A stretch of 64,000 nucleotides of DNA from Xanthobacter sp. YC-JY1 (GCF_021730305.1 NZ_CP032674.1:2031001-2095000); one strand, 5' to 3'. Positions 50,035 through 60,057 are shown, counted from the first letter of the stretch. Notes: a model not told the origin generated them from the sequence alone. A program made the numbers and translations.

Positions 50035-51057
50035 ATGCGTGCCCTCGGTTCCGTATCGCCGCTCCTGCTCGTCGGCCCCTCGTGGGTCGGTGACATGGTT
50101 ATGGCGGCGAGCCTTGTGGACGTGCTGCGCCTGCGCGAGCCCGGCCGGCCCATCGATGTGCTGGCGCCGCCCGCCTCCCTTCCCGTCGCCCGCATGATCC
50201 CCGGCGTTCGCCGCACCATCCCGCTGGGGCTGGGCCATGGCGAGCTCGGCCTTCTCGCCCGCTGGAAAGCCGGCCGCGCCCTGCGCGGCGAAGGCTACGG
50301 CAAGGCGATCATCCTGCCGCGGGCCTTCAAGGCCGCCATCGTTCCGCTCGCCGCCGAGATTCCCGAGCGCGTGGGCTATCGCGCCGAACTGCGCAGCGCG
50401 CTTCTCACCGACGCCCGCCCCGACCCCGATCGCAAGACCGCCCGCACGCTGGATCGCTTCGTCGCGCTCGGCCTGCCACCGGGCTCCATCGCCCGCGCGC
50501 CGCGTCCGCGGCTGATGCTGCCCGATGGCGCCGTGGACGTGGCCGCCGCCAAATACCCCCTCGCTGGCGAGGGGCCGGTGATGGTGCTGTGCCCGGGTGC
50601 CGAGTACGGGCCGGCCAAGCGTTGGCCGGCGGCGAAGTTCGCGGCGCTTGCCGCGCTGGCGGTGAAGGAGGGCTATCGCATCCGTATCCTCGGCTCGCCC
50701 AAGGATGCCGACGCGGCGGACGCCATCGAGGCCTCGGCCGGCGTGCCGGTGGACAATCTCGTCGGCCGCACCACCCTCTTCGAGGCCGCCGCCATCCTCG
50801 CCGGGGCGGACGTGGTGATTTCCAACGATTCCGGCCTGATGCACATCGCCGGCGCCTTCGACCGCAAGTTGGTCGTGATCTACGGCGCGTCATCCGAGAA
50901 GATGACGCCCCCGGCCTCGCCCTTCGCCCGCGTGGTCTCCCGCGACCTGCCGTGCCGGCCCTGCCACAAGCGGGAATGCCCGCTGAAGACGCTGGCGTGC
51001 CTCGAAGGCATCGCCGCAGAGGACGTGCTGGCCGCGGCCGAGCAAATGCGCCGATGA
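50035..51057 (+). CDS. waaF: Lipopolysaccharide heptosyltransferase II
   Basis: 340 aa, GT9 family (ADP-heptose transferase). N-terminal SPLLLVGPSWVGDMVMAASL and C-terminal PGAEYGPAKRWPAAKFAALA and VISNDSGLMHIAGAF are the WaaF-type motifs, with a late PCRPCHKRECPL segment. It adds the second L,D-heptose to the LPS inner core. Its stop overlaps the next gene start (ATGA), and hldD, which makes the donor sugar, follows, so the three genes form a heptose unit. Confidence 0.9.
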   Translation: MRALGSVSPLLLVGPSWVGDMVMAASLVDVLRLREPGRPIDVLAPPASLPVARMIPGVRRTIPLGLGHGELGLLARWKAGRALRGEGYGKAIILPRAFKAAIVPLAAEIPERVGYRAELRSALLTDARPDPDRKTARTLDRFVALGLPPGSIARAPRPRLMLPDGAVDVAAAKYPLAGEGPVMVLCPGAEYGPAKRWPAAKFAALAALAVKEGYRIRILGSPKDADAADAIEASAGVPVDNLVGRTTLFEAAAILAGADVVISNDSGLMHIAGAFDRKLVVIYGASSEKMTPPASPFARVVSRDLPCRPCHKRECPLKTLACLEGIAAEDVLAAAEQMRR

Positions 51058-52064
51058 AGCTGCTGCTGGTGAAGCTGTCGTCGCTGGGGGACGTGGTCCA
51101 CACCTTCCCCGCGCTGACGGATGCCGCCGCCCGCGTGCCCGGCCTCACCGTGGACTGGGCGGTGGAGGAGGCCTTCGCACCGGTCGCCCGGCTCCATCCC
51201 GCCGTCCGCCGCACCATCACCGTTCCGCTCCGCCGCATGCTGCGCCGGCCGTTCGCCGCGCTTTCGGGCGGGGAGGTGGGGCGCGTGCGCGGGGCGCTGG
51301 CGGCCGAGCCTTATGATCTCGTCATCGATGGCCAGGGGCTGATGAAGAGTGCCGCCGCGGCGACGCTGGCCCGCGGCCCGCGCCACGGTTTCGACAAGGC
51401 GAGCGCGCGCGAAGGGCTGGCAAGCCTCCTTTATGGCGCGCGCCACCATGTGCCCGAGGTGGAGCACATGGCGGTGCGCCTCCGGAAGCTTTTCGCGGCG
51501 GCCCTAGGCTATCGGCTCGATGATCTGCCCGCCGACACGGGCCTGCGGCCGGCTCCCGGCGGCGTGCCCTATCTCGTCTTCCTGCACGGCACCACGTGGC
51601 CGACCAAGACGTGGACCCTCGACGGCTGGCGCGCCTTGGCGGGGCTGGCGGGTGAGGCGGGGGTGGAGGTGCGCCTGTTCGCCCACGGCACCGAAGAGCG
51701 TGCCCGCGCCGAGGCCATCGCCGCTGGGAAGGACAACGTGCGCCTGCTGCCGCCCCAGGGGCTGGAGGGGCTCGCCCCGCAGATCGCCGGAGCGGTGGGC
51801 GTCGTGACGGTGGACACCGGCCTCGGCCATCTCGCCGCGGCCTATGGGGTGCCGACCGTCGGTCTTTATGGACCCACCAACCCGGTGCTGACCGGCCTGT
51901 TCGGCTCGCGCGTCGTGGAGCTGAAGGCGCGTCGCGACTGTGCGCCCTGCGAGAAGGCCCGCTGCCGCATCGCGCCCGCGACCATCGAGGGGCCACCCTG
52001 CCTTTCCGACATCTCCGCCGCCGAGGTCTGGCAGGCGCTCGGGAGGTTGAGCGCGGCAGCCTGA
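51054..52064 (+). CDS. waaC: Lipopolysaccharide heptosyltransferase I
   Basis: 336 aa from ATG 51054, fixed by the 4-bp overlap with waaF. GT9 family: KLLLVKLSSLGDVVHTFPAL, YLVFLHGTTWPTKTWTLDGW and VTVDTGLGHLAAAYGVPTVG are characteristic of WaaC, which transfers the first heptose to Kdo-lipid A. The stop lies 88 bp before hldD. Confidence 0.9.
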   Translation: MKLLLVKLSSLGDVVHTFPALTDAAARVPGLTVDWAVEEAFAPVARLHPAVRRTITVPLRRMLRRPFAALSGGEVGRVRGALAAEPYDLVIDGQGLMKSAAAATLARGPRHGFDKASAREGLASLLYGARHHVPEVEHMAVRLRKLFAAALGYRLDDLPADTGLRPAPGGVPYLVFLHGTTWPTKTWTLDGWRALAGLAGEAGVEVRLFAHGTEERARAEAIAAGKDNVRLLPPQGLEGLAPQIAGAVGVVTVDTGLGHLAAAYGVPTVGLYGPTNPVLTGLFGSRVVELKARRDCAPCEKARCRIAPATIEGPPCLSDISAAEVWQALGRLSAAA

Positions 52065-52152
52065 TACTGGCGGCTTCGGCAATGGTCGAGATGGACAAGG
52101 TATCGGCGGGGTGGCACACCCTGCGTCCGATGGACTGGATGGGATGCCCGCT

Positions 52153-53166
52153 ATGACCCGATCGGTGGCGTTGAGTCGTGACCTTCTGCTCGTCACCGGC
52201 GGCGCGGGCTTCATCGGCTCCAATATCGCCCGCGCGGCGGCGGAGGACGGCTATCGCGTGGTGGTGGCCGACTGGCTGGAAGACGGCCCCAAATGGCGCA
52301 ACATCTCCGACATCCCGCTCCATGACGTGATCCGTCCCGAGACGATCAACGACTTCGTGGAGAAGGAAGGCGGGCGGCTCGCCGCGGTGGTCCACATGGG
52401 CGCCATTTCCGCCACCACCGAGCGCGACGCCGACAAGATCGTCGCCCGCAACATCCGCGCGACGCTGGACCTGTGGGACCTGTGCGCGCAGAAGGCGCTG
52501 GGTCTGATCTTCGCCTCCTCGGCCGCGACCTATGGCGACGGCACCCAGGGCTTCCGCGATTCCGAGGCGGGGGACGATCTCGCCGCGCTCGCGCCGCTCA
52601 ATCCCTATGGCTGGTCGAAGCTGTTCGTGGACCGCCGCATCATGGCGGATATCACCGAAGGCCGGCCCCGGCCGCCGCAGTTTGCGGGCCTGCGCTTCTT
52701 CAACGTGTACGGACCCGGCGAGGCCCACAAGGGCGACATGCGCTCGGTGGTCCACAAGATCTATCCGAACGCCGAGGCGGGGGAGAGCGTGACGCTCTTC
52801 AAGTCCCACGACCCGCGCTACACGGACGGCGGGCAGCTGCGCGACTTCGTCTATGTGGGCGACTGCGTGGAGGTGGTGCGTTGGCTGCTGGAGAGCCCGG
52901 ACGTGTCCGGCATCTTCAATGTGGGCACCGGGGAGGCCCGCTCCTTCGCGGATCTCGCGACGGCCGTGTTCACCGCGCTCGGCAAGGCGCCGAACATCAC
53001 CTATGTGGACATGCCGGAGAGCCTGCAGAAGGCCTACCAGTATTTCACCCAGGCCGACGTCTCCAAGCTGCGCGCGGCCGGCTTCACCCGGCCGTTCACC
53101 TCGCTGGAAGACGGTGTTTCGACCTATGTGAACCGCCACCTCAAGCCGCGCAACACGGCAGGGTGA
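52153..53166 (+). CDS. hldD: ADP-L-glycero-D-manno-heptose 6-epimerase
   Basis: 337 aa from ATG 52153; ATG 52144 would add three residues. Short-chain epimerase fold: NAD(P) motif VTGGAGFIGSN near the N-terminus, ADWLEDGPKWRNISDIPLHD typical of HldD, and the catalytic YxxxK in NPYGWSKLFVD. It makes ADP-L-glycero-D-manno-heptose, the donor for the two heptosyltransferases upstream, so synthesis and transfer are encoded together. Confidence 0.93.
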   Translation: MTRSVALSRDLLLVTGGAGFIGSNIARAAAEDGYRVVVADWLEDGPKWRNISDIPLHDVIRPETINDFVEKEGGRLAAVVHMGAISATTERDADKIVARNIRATLDLWDLCAQKALGLIFASSAATYGDGTQGFRDSEAGDDLAALAPLNPYGWSKLFVDRRIMADITEGRPRPPQFAGLRFFNVYGPGEAHKGDMRSVVHKIYPNAEAGESVTLFKSHDPRYTDGGQLRDFVYVGDCVEVVRWLLESPDVSGIFNVGTGEARSFADLATAVFTALGKAPNITYVDMPESLQKAYQYFTQADVSKLRAAGFTRPFTSLEDGVSTYVNRHLKPRNTAG

Positions 53167-54011
53167 GAGCGGCGGCTCGGCCTTACGGGCGCCGGAACGG
53201 GCCCCCGTTTCGCAAGAACTGACACCTGAATATCGGTATATGGGTGCCGTCAGGGGCAGTGGCGGCGCCGTTTTGCGCGTCACATCGCGGCGGCCCGCGA
53301 ATACAAGCGGTCGCGCTCTACTGTAAGCGCTTGCAGCGTTGGTACGCAACGCCGCGACAGCGCGGGCAATGGCCGGAGCCTCAATGGCCCAGCCAAATTG
53401 CAGATATACCAGCAGTCATCCCGGCAAAACGGAAAGCAGGAGGGGAGGGTGCGTCTCTCTTGCCACCCGGCGAGCGGCGGCGAGTGCAGGAATATTTTCC
53501 TTTAATCAAAAAATCATTATTTATCAATATGATACTGGAATAAATGGATGTGTTAATGCATTATGTTAAGTGGTATTTTAAAACCGTACATTGGCATCAT
53601 TACTCGATAATCAATTGTTTTTAATAATGAAATTGAAATTTCGCGCGAGGCCTTTCGCGCCCAGCCATGTAAGATAACATTAAACATTAACAATAAATAA
53701 TTGATTTATATGAAAAATTCTACTTTCTTAAAGTGACTTGCGATGCGCGCGATGCGCCACGAAGGGGCCGCGAAGCCTTCCCTGCCCCATCCGGCGATAT
53801 GGATGGGAGCGGTGCGGTCGTGGCGGTGCGGAGGTATCCCGGCGCCCAGCCTTCACCGTCTGTCGGTTTGCGGGCGGGGGACCCATGCCTATAGTCGCGG
53901 CTGTTTCGCCGGAGGTGGCGGTGGAGGAGTCGTGATGGGACTATGCCGGTCCGGCCGTGCGAGCCGCGCCTCACGCCGGTGCCCAAGCGTGCCGGTCATG
54001 GTGCGCGCCTG
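53167..54011. other. 845-bp non-coding gap with AT-rich island
   Basis: No supported gene. The core from about 53487 to 53733 is strongly AT-rich: I count 30 G/C in the 120 bases 53521-53640 (25%), against roughly two-thirds for the flanks. It includes the palindrome TAATGCATTA (53554-53563), many TTAA/AATT runs and one short GC-rich interruption (53640-53670). Reading frames over the GC-rich remainder (53738-53986) have no recognisable features. No cobalamin riboswitch pattern was found ahead of cobP. Confidence 0.7.
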
Positions 54012-54563
54012 ATGGCGGAGGCTACGTCGGCTCCCGAACTCGTTCTCGTCCTCGGCGGCGCGCGCTCCGGCAAAAGCCGGTTCGCGGAAGGCGAGACCGT
54101 GCGCCATCCCGGCCCCTGGACCTATGTCGCCACAGCCCAGCTCGGCTATGGCGGGCAGCCTGACCCGGAGATGGAGGCGCGCGTCGCGCTGCATCGCGGC
54201 CGCCGAGGCGCAGGGTGGGAGACCGTGGAGGCGCCGTTCGATCTCGCCGCCGCGCTCGGCGCGCTCCCGCCGGATCGGCCGGTGCTGGTGGATTGCCTCA
54301 CCCTTTGGCTCACCAACCATCTCCTCGCCGACCACGACCTCGACGCCGAGGCGGCGGCGCTGGAGGCCGCCCTCGTCGCCCGGCCTGGGCCGACCATCTG
54401 CGTCGCCAACGAGGTCGGCTTCGGCATCGTCCCCGACAATGCCCTGGCCCGCCGCTTCCGCGACGCCGCGGGCCTCCTCAACCAGCGCCTCGCCGCCCGC
54501 GCCCGCAAGGTGGTGCTGGTGGTGGCCGCCCTGCCCCTGACCGTGAAGGACGTAACCCCGTGA
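54012..54563 (+). CDS. cobP: Adenosylcobinamide kinase/guanylyltransferase
   Basis: 183 aa from ATG 54012 (a GTG- or ATG-initiated extension upstream lacks similarity). CobP/CobU fold: P-loop VLGGARSGKSRFAE near the N-terminus, YVATAQLGYGGQPDPEMEAR, the guanylylated-His region RVALHRGRRGAGWETVEAP, VDCLTLWLTN and NEVGFGIVPDN. It phosphorylates adenosylcobinamide and converts it to the GDP derivative. First of a three-gene rightward operon overlapping cobO (GTGA). Also called CobU. Confidence 0.92.
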   Translation: MAEATSAPELVLVLGGARSGKSRFAEGETVRHPGPWTYVATAQLGYGGQPDPEMEARVALHRGRRGAGWETVEAPFDLAAALGALPPDRPVLVDCLTLWLTNHLLADHDLDAEAAALEAALVARPGPTICVANEVGFGIVPDNALARRFRDAAGLLNQRLAARARKVVLVVAALPLTVKDVTP

Positions 54564-55192
54564 GCGATCCCGTCCCCCCGTCCCCGGCCGAAGACGAGGC
54601 CGCCGCCCGCCATCGCGCCAAGATGGAGAAGCGCAAGGCGGTTCAGGACAAGGAGGTGGCCGAGAAGACCATCGAGAAGGGCCTGCTCGTGGTCCATACC
54701 GGCCCCGGCAAGGGCAAGAGTACGGCCGCCTTCGGCCTTGCCTTGCGGATGCTGGGGCGTGGCGGACGGGTCGGCGTGGTGCAGTTCATCAAGGGCGCCT
54801 GGCAGACCGGCGAGCAGGACGCCTTCCAGGCCTTCGGTGATCGGGTGAGCTGGCACACCATGGGCGAGGGCTTCACCTGGGAGACACAGGATCTCGCCCG
54901 AGACAAGGCCGCCGCCGCCCGCGCCTTTGGCAAGGCGCGCGAGCTGATGGCGGACGAGACCATCTCCCTCCTCGTCCTCGACGAACTGAACATTGCCCTG
55001 CGCTACGACTATCTCGACCTCGCCGAGGTAGTGGCCACCCTCGCGGCGCGGCGTCCCGGCCTGCATGTGGTCGTCACCGGGCGCAATGCGAAGCCCGAGC
55101 TTCTCGCCGCAGCCGACCTCGTGACCGAGATGGGGCTGGTGAAGCACCATTTCGCCGCCGGGGTGAAGGCGCAGCCGGGCATTGAGTTCTGA
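54560..55192 (+). CDS. cobO: Cob(I)yrinic acid a,c-diamide adenosyltransferase
   Basis: 210 aa from GTG 54560, fixed by the GTGA overlap with cobP. CobA/CobO/BtuR family: P-loop [45 protein letters not shown] and [20 protein letters not shown]. It attaches the 5'-deoxyadenosyl ligand to the corrin cobalt. It precedes cobQ with a TGATG overlap. Confidence 0.94.
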   Translation: MSDPVPPSPAEDEAAARHRAKMEKRKAVQDKEVAEKTIEKGLLVVHTGPGKGKSTAAFGLALRMLGRGGRVGVVQFIKGAWQTGEQDAFQAFGDRVSWHTMGEGFTWETQDLARDKAAAARAFGKARELMADETISLLVLDELNIALRYDYLDLAEVVATLAARRPGLHVVVTGRNAKPELLAAADLVTEMGLVKHHFAAGVKAQPGIEF

Positions 55193-56646
55193 TGGCGCGC
55201 GCGCTGATGTTCCAGGGCACCGGCTCGGATGTGGGCAAGTCCCTCATCGTCGCCGGCCTTGCCCGCGCCTTCACCCTGCGCGGTCTCAAGGTGCGGCCCT
55301 TCAAGCCGCAGAACATGTCCAACAATGCAGCCGTGACGGCGGACGGCGGGGAGATCGGCCGCGCGCAGGCGCTGCAGGCGCGGGCCGCGCGGGTGCGCGC
55401 GAGCGTGCATATGAACCCCGTGCTGCTGAAGCCGCAGGGCGAGACCGGCGCGCAGGTGGTGGTGCAGGGGCAGGTCCATGGCACCGCCAAGGCCGCCGCC
55501 TACCAGTCCCTCAAGCCGACGCTCATGCCCGCCGTGCTGGACAGCTTCGCCCGTCTGAAGGGCGAGGCCGACCTCGTGCTGGTGGAAGGGGCGGGCAGCG
55601 CCTCCGAGGTCAATCTGCGCGCGGCGGACATTGCCAACATGGGCTTCGCCCGGGCGGCGGACGTGCCGGTGGTGCTAATCGGCGACATCGACCGGGGCGG
55701 CGTCATTGCCAGCCTTGCCGGGACGAAGGCGGTGATCGACCCGGCCGATGCGGCCATGATCCGCGGCTTCATCGTCAACCGCTTCCGGGGCGACCCGGCG
55801 CTGTTCGCCTCCGGCATGGATCTGATCGCTCGCCTCACCGGCTGGGACGCCCTCGGCCTCGTGCCGCACTTTCCCAATGCGGCCCGCCTGCCGGCGGAGG
55901 ATGCCCTCGCCCTGTCGGCGCCGCCGCCGCCCAAGGCCGGGGCCCGGCTGCGCATCGCCGTGCCGATCCTGCCCCACGTCTCCAATTTCGACGATCTCGA
56001 TCCGCTCGATGCCGAGCCGGGCGTCGAGGTGCGGCGCATCCGCCCGCACGAGAGCCTGCCGCTCGATACCGATCTGGTGCTGATGATCGGCTCCAAGGCG
56101 ACCATTGCAGACCTTACGGCGCTGAAGGCCGGCGGCCTGCACCATGACATTCTCGCCTTCGCACGGCGTGGTGGGGCGGTGCTTGGCCTGTGCGGCGGTT
56201 ACCAGATGCTCGGCCGGACCATCGCCGATCCCGATGGCGTGGAGGGCGAGGCCAGCATCGCCCGCGGCCTTGGCTTGCTCGATGTCCATACGGTGCTGAC
56301 CGGCGAGAAGCGGCTGGAGGAGGTGAGCGGCACCGCCGAGGGCGCCCCCTTCCACGGCTACGAGATGCATATGGGCGCAACCCACGGCGCCGATTGCGAT
56401 CGGCCCTTCGGCCATCTCGCCGATGGGCGGCCGGAAGGCGCGCGCTCGGCCTCGGGCCTTGTCGCCGGCACCTATGTACACGGCCTTTTCGCCTCCGATG
56501 CCTTCCGCGCGTCCGTGCTCGGCCGACTGGGCGGGGAGGGCGGCGGCATCGCCTATGAGGACGGCGTTGAGGCGACGCTGGATGCGCTGGCAGTCCATCT
56601 CGCCACGCATCTCGATCTCGACCGTCTGCTCACGCTGGCGCGCTGA
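55192..56646 (+). CDS. cobQ: Cobyric acid synthase
   Basis: 484 aa. N-terminal dethiobiotin-synthetase-like ATPase ([32 protein letters not shown]), and a C-terminal triad glutamine amidotransferase with the nucleophile Cys in [10 protein letters not shown] and His in [12 protein letters not shown]. It amidates four side chains of adenosylcobyrinic acid a,c-diamide. Last gene of the rightward cob operon. It converges on cobD 4 bp away, with no terminator between. Confidence 0.95.
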   Translation: MARALMFQGTGSDVGKSLIVAGLARAFTLRGLKVRPFKPQNMSNNAAVTADGGEIGRAQALQARAARVRASVHMNPVLLKPQGETGAQVVVQGQVHGTAKAAAYQSLKPTLMPAVLDSFARLKGEADLVLVEGAGSASEVNLRAADIANMGFARAADVPVVLIGDIDRGGVIASLAGTKAVIDPADAAMIRGFIVNRFRGDPALFASGMDLIARLTGWDALGLVPHFPNAARLPAEDALALSAPPPPKAGARLRIAVPILPHVSNFDDLDPLDAEPGVEVRRIRPHESLPLDTDLVLMIGSKATIADLTALKAGGLHHDILAFARRGGAVLGLCGGYQMLGRTIADPDGVEGEASIARGLGLLDVHTVLTGEKRLEEVSGTAEGAPFHGYEMHMGATHGADCDRPFGHLADGRPEGARSASGLVAGTYVHGLFASDAFRASVLGRLGGEGGGIAYEDGVEATLDALAVHLATHLDLDRLLTLAR

Positions 56647-56650
56647 CCCC

Positions 56651-57616
56651 TCAGACCATCAGGCCGACGGCCGCGCCGGCGAGCACCAGCAGGATCATGA
56701 GCGCGTCCGCCCGGCGGTAGACCTTCAGCGCCATCCGCACGTCCTGCGCCGTGGCCTCGCGCCGGCCGTCGCCCATATAGGCGTCCTGGGTGAGAACGCC
56801 GGCATAGACCTTCGGGCCGTTGAGCTGCAGCCCGAGCGCCCCCGCCATCGCCGCTTCCGGCCAGCCCGCATTGGGCGAACGGTGGCGCGGGGCGTCGCGC
56901 AGCATGGCGCGGTGGGAATGGCGGGGATTGGCGCCGGGCGTGAGCGCGGCGCCGGCGATGATGAGCATTCCGGCGAGGCGCGAGGCGGGCAGGTTCACGT
57001 AGTCGTCTGCCCGCGCGGCGGCCCAGCCGAAGGCGGCGTGACGCTCCGTGAGGTGTCCGATCATACTGTCGGCGGTGTTGAGCGCCTTGTAGGCGGCGCC
57101 CCCCGCAAGGCCGGCCACGCTCAGCCAGAGGGTCGGGGCCACCACGCCATCGGAGAAATTCTCGGCGAGGCTTTCGATGGAGGCGCGGGCGACGCCCGAG
57201 GCGTCCAGCGTCTGCGGATCGCGGCCGACGATATGGCCGACGGCTTCGCGCGCGGCATCAAGGCTGCCGGTCTCCAGCGCGTCGGCAACCCGCGCCACGT
57301 GCCAATGCAGGGACCGCTGCGCGATGAGGCTCGATCCGGCGAGGCCGAGAATGAGCAGCCCGAAGGGGAGGGGACGCAGCAGCGCCTCCAACGCGAGGGC
57401 CGGCAGGGCGGCCGCCGCGAGCACCAGCACGACCGTCACCACACCCATCAGCCGCCGACGGCCGGGGGCGAATCCCGGGCGGTTCAGCCGGCGGTCGAGA
57501 AAGAGGATGAGGCGGCCGATCCAGATCACCGGATGGCCGATCCGCCGCACCAGCGCAGCCGGATACCCCAGCAGCACCTCGAAAAGGACCGCCAGTGCCG
57601 CGACGTCAAAGGCCAT
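56651..57616 (-). CDS. cobD: Adenosylcobinamide-phosphate synthase (CobD/CbiB)
   Basis: 321 aa membrane protein, ATG 57616 with GGGAGAG upstream. About five hydrophobic segments and family motifs: LDRRLNRPGFAPG-like early loop, SLAENFSDGVVAPTLWLSVA, YKALNTADSMIGH and WAAARADDYVNLPASRLAGM. It attaches aminopropanol (phosphate) to cobyric acid. The threonine-phosphate decarboxylase gene cobC, often nearby, is absent here. Confidence 0.93.
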   Translation of the reverse strand: MAFDVAALAVLFEVLLGYPAALVRRIGHPVIWIGRLILFLDRRLNRPGFAPGRRRLMGVVTVVLVLAAAALPALALEALLRPLPFGLLILGLAGSSLIAQRSLHWHVARVADALETGSLDAAREAVGHIVGRDPQTLDASGVARASIESLAENFSDGVVAPTLWLSVAGLAGGAAYKALNTADSMIGHLTERHAAFGWAAARADDYVNLPASRLAGMLIIAGAALTPGANPRHSHRAMLRDAPRHRSPNAGWPEAAMAGALGLQLNGPKVYAGVLTQDAYMGDGRREATAQDVRMALKVYRRADALMILLVLAGAAVGLMV

Positions 57617-57681
57617 TCTCTCCCCCGCTACCGCACTGCGGAAAAATATTGCACCGCTCGCGTGATACCTGAGTTGTTATT

Positions 57682-57694
57682 GTTGCATTGCAAC
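57682..57694. promoter_or_regulatory. Perfect dyad in the cobD/phosphatase divergent gap
   Basis: GTTGCATTGCAAC is a perfect 6-1-6 palindrome in an AT-rich stretch of the 170-bp gap, 92 bases before the phosphatase start and 65 bases before cobD. Likely operator; the regulator is unknown. Confidence 0.45.
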
Positions 57695-57786
57695 TAAAAG
57701 ATCGCCAGAATCGAACTCGTGCGTTATATTAGGGGCTTACCAGTGGTTCGTGCGGGGGCATTGACACCAGCAGGGATGTTGCGGAC

Positions 57787-58545
57787 ATGACGATGCTGAA
57801 GATCCGCCCGAACAGCACCGTGACAGAACACTTTCGCGACCCGGCCATTCCGCTCGTCCCGGACCATATGCGCATCTATGCCGTCGGCGACGTCCACGGC
57901 CGCCTTGACCTGCTCACTGCGCTCCAAGCCGCCATCGACGAGGACATGGCCGCTCACCCCGGCCCCGACTGCGTCGAGGTCTATCTCGGCGACTATGTGG
58001 ATCGCGGCGCGCAGTCGTCCGGCGTGCTGGATGCGCTGCTGCAGCGGCAGAAGGATCGCAAGGCGATCTGCATCTCCGGCAACCATGAAGCGGTGATGCT
58101 CGAGTCCCTGCTGTCGCAGGAGTCCTTCTCGCGCTGGCTGCGCATGGGCGGGCTTGAGACCGTCTTCTCCTATGTGCGTCCCGCCGCCGGTGCGGATGAG
58201 GCCAGGCTCTGGAATGAGTGGCGCGCTGCGGTGCCCGCCGAGCACATCTCGTTCCTGCGCAAGCTCACCAGTTTTTTCGTCTGCGGGGACTATGTGTTCG
58301 TCCATGCCGGCCTGCGCCCGGGCATCCCGCTGGAAGAGCAGAGCCGCGAGGACATGATGTGGATCCGGCGCGAGTTCCTGGATCATCCGGATTGGTTCGG
58401 CCACTGCGTCGTCCACGGGCACACGCCTATGAAGGACCCGGAAGTGCTGAGCAACCGGATCAACATCGACACCGGCGCCTATGCCACCGGCCATCTGACC
58501 TGCCTGGTGCTCGAAGGTGCGGATCGCTTCCTTATCGCAACCTGA
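57787..58545 (+). CDS. PPP-family serine/threonine protein phosphatase
   Basis: 252 aa. All metallophosphatase signature blocks are present: GDVHGRLD (about 34-41), GDYVDRGAQS (63-72), GNHEAV, and the late HAGLRPGIPL and VHGHTPM with metal-binding His. It is a cytosolic dinuclear-metal phosphatase of the bacterial PrpA/lambda-phosphatase type. It lies 266 bp before a polysaccharide-export gene on the same strand. Such phosphatases sometimes accompany capsule or EPS loci, but no tyrosine kinase is visible here. Confidence 0.9.
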   Translation: MTMLKIRPNSTVTEHFRDPAIPLVPDHMRIYAVGDVHGRLDLLTALQAAIDEDMAAHPGPDCVEVYLGDYVDRGAQSSGVLDALLQRQKDRKAICISGNHEAVMLESLLSQESFSRWLRMGGLETVFSYVRPAAGADEARLWNEWRAAVPAEHISFLRKLTSFFVCGDYVFVHAGLRPGIPLEEQSREDMMWIRREFLDHPDWFGHCVVHGHTPMKDPEVLSNRINIDTGAYATGHLTCLVLEGADRFLIAT

Positions 58546-58811
58546 GCGCGACGGTAGCGCTGCGTTGCAATCGCGCACGATCGCTGAGTCGCAGCCGCGT
58601 CGCCGCTTGCAAAAAGCGAGACTATCAGGCCATTGGCAGCATTAACCTTTACAGCTCGCGCTGCCCCTACCTTAGTACGGTTTTCCGTGTGGCCGATGAG
58701 TCACATAGGGGGTAGAAACGGCGTCGTTGAGCCATTTCTGTGTTGCTCTGCAATATGCCCTCCGGCCCCTGCGTGTTAGGTAGAAGCACGTATCCCACGG
58801 GGGCTCTGGCA

Positions 58812-60014
58812 GTGCATTTTGCCACCGAAAATTGGCTTGGACGGTTCCGTCGCGTGACGGGGATGGCCGTATCCGTCGCCGTGTCTGTCGCATTGGCCGG
58901 CTGCAATCTCCTTCCCGCCTCCGGGCCCTATTCGGTCGAGGTGACCAATCCCGCGACGCAGGACACCGATGGCCTGAGCTACAAGCTCGTGCCGTTGACC
59001 GCCCAGGTGGTCAGCGTGCTCTCGACGATGGATTCCCAGGGCCTGATCGGCACGTTCCGCAACGATCGCCGTCCGGTGCCGGACATCAAGATCGGCGTAG
59101 GCGACATCGTCGGCGTGTCGATCTTCGAAGCTTCCTCGGGCGGTCTCTTCATCCCCGCCGAGGCGGCCTCGCGCGCTGGTAACTTCGTCGACATCCCCAC
59201 CCAGACGGTGGACGTCAACGGCAACATCTCTGTGCCCTATGCCGGGCAGGTGAGGGCGGCCGGCCTGCAGCCCGCGCAGGTGGAGAAGGAAATCGTCGAG
59301 CGCCTGCGCAATCGCGCCATCGAGCCCCAGGCGGTGGTCTCGGTGAAGTCCCAGCGCTCCAATTCGGTGACGGTCATCGGCGAAGTGAGCGCGCCGGTGC
59401 GTTTCCCCCTCACCCCCACGGGCGAGCGCGTGCTTGACGCCGTGAGCCGCGGTGGCGCCACCTCCAGCAAGGGCTACGACCTGTTCGTGACCCTCCAGCG
59501 CGGCGGTCGCGAGGCGACCATCAGCTTCAACCGTCTGGTGCGTGAGCCCGCGAACAACGTCTATCTGCAGCCGGAAGACACCATCTACATCTTCAGCCGC
59601 CCGCGGACCTTCCTGGCCTTCGGCGCGACCGGCAAGCAGGGGCAGTTCAACTTCGACAACGACGCCATCAGCCTCAGCGAGGCGGTGGCCAAGGCGTCGG
59701 GCCTTGTGGACGCGCAGGCGGACCCGCAGTCGGCCTTCCTGTTCCGCATCGAGAACCGCACCACGCTCGAGCGGATGGGCGTGGACGTCTCGAACCTCCC
59801 CGAGAAGCGGATCGCCACCATCTATCAGGTGAATTTCCGCGAGCCGACGGGCTACCTGCTCTCCACCAAGGTGCCGATGCGGGACAAGGACGTCCTCTAC
59901 ATCGGCAACGCCGGTTCGGTGGAACTCACGAAGTTCCTGAACCTCGTGCTCCTCGGCGCGCTGACCGTGGAAAGCATGACCAACACCAACGCCAACCTCT
60001 ACGGCGTGAACTGA
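58812..60014 (+). CDS. Polysaccharide export outer-membrane lipoprotein (Wza-type)
   Basis: About 400 aa from GTG 58812 (GGGGG eight bases upstream), giving a basic n-region (WLGRFRRVTG) and lipobox VSVALAGC; the start is not certain and ATG 58863 is possible. The Poly_export domain has DIKIGVGDIVGVSIFEASSG and VDVNGNISVPYAGQVRAAGL. SLBB domains follow (SVTVIGEVSAPVRFPLTPTG, then TFLAFGATGKQGQFNF). The C-terminal end forms the amphipathic helix expected to cross the outer membrane. It makes the exit pore for EPS or capsule. No Wzc or glycosyltransferase gene follows in this window. Confidence 0.9.
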   Translation: MHFATENWLGRFRRVTGMAVSVAVSVALAGCNLLPASGPYSVEVTNPATQDTDGLSYKLVPLTAQVVSVLSTMDSQGLIGTFRNDRRPVPDIKIGVGDIVGVSIFEASSGGLFIPAEAASRAGNFVDIPTQTVDVNGNISVPYAGQVRAAGLQPAQVEKEIVERLRNRAIEPQAVVSVKSQRSNSVTVIGEVSAPVRFPLTPTGERVLDAVSRGGATSSKGYDLFVTLQRGGREATISFNRLVREPANNVYLQPEDTIYIFSRPRTFLAFGATGKQGQFNFDNDAISLSEAVAKASGLVDAQADPQSAFLFRIENRTTLERMGVDVSNLPEKRIATIYQVNFREPTGYLLSTKVPMRDKDVLYIGNAGSVELTKFLNLVLLGALTVESMTNTNANLYGVN

Positions 60015-60057
60015 GGATTTCCGCCGCCACGAAGGCGGCGGGGCCTCTCCAGACATG

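Noticed and set aside
53720-53986. Small frames of 65-89 aa in the hldD-cobP gap
   Set aside because: Composition is Arg/Pro/Gly shadow-like, no ribosome-binding site or motif, and frames overlap on both strands.
53700-54011. Cobalamin riboswitch before cobP
   Set aside because: The conserved B12-box and the surrounding core elements were looked for and not found; similar GCCGG runs are just GC-rich sequence.
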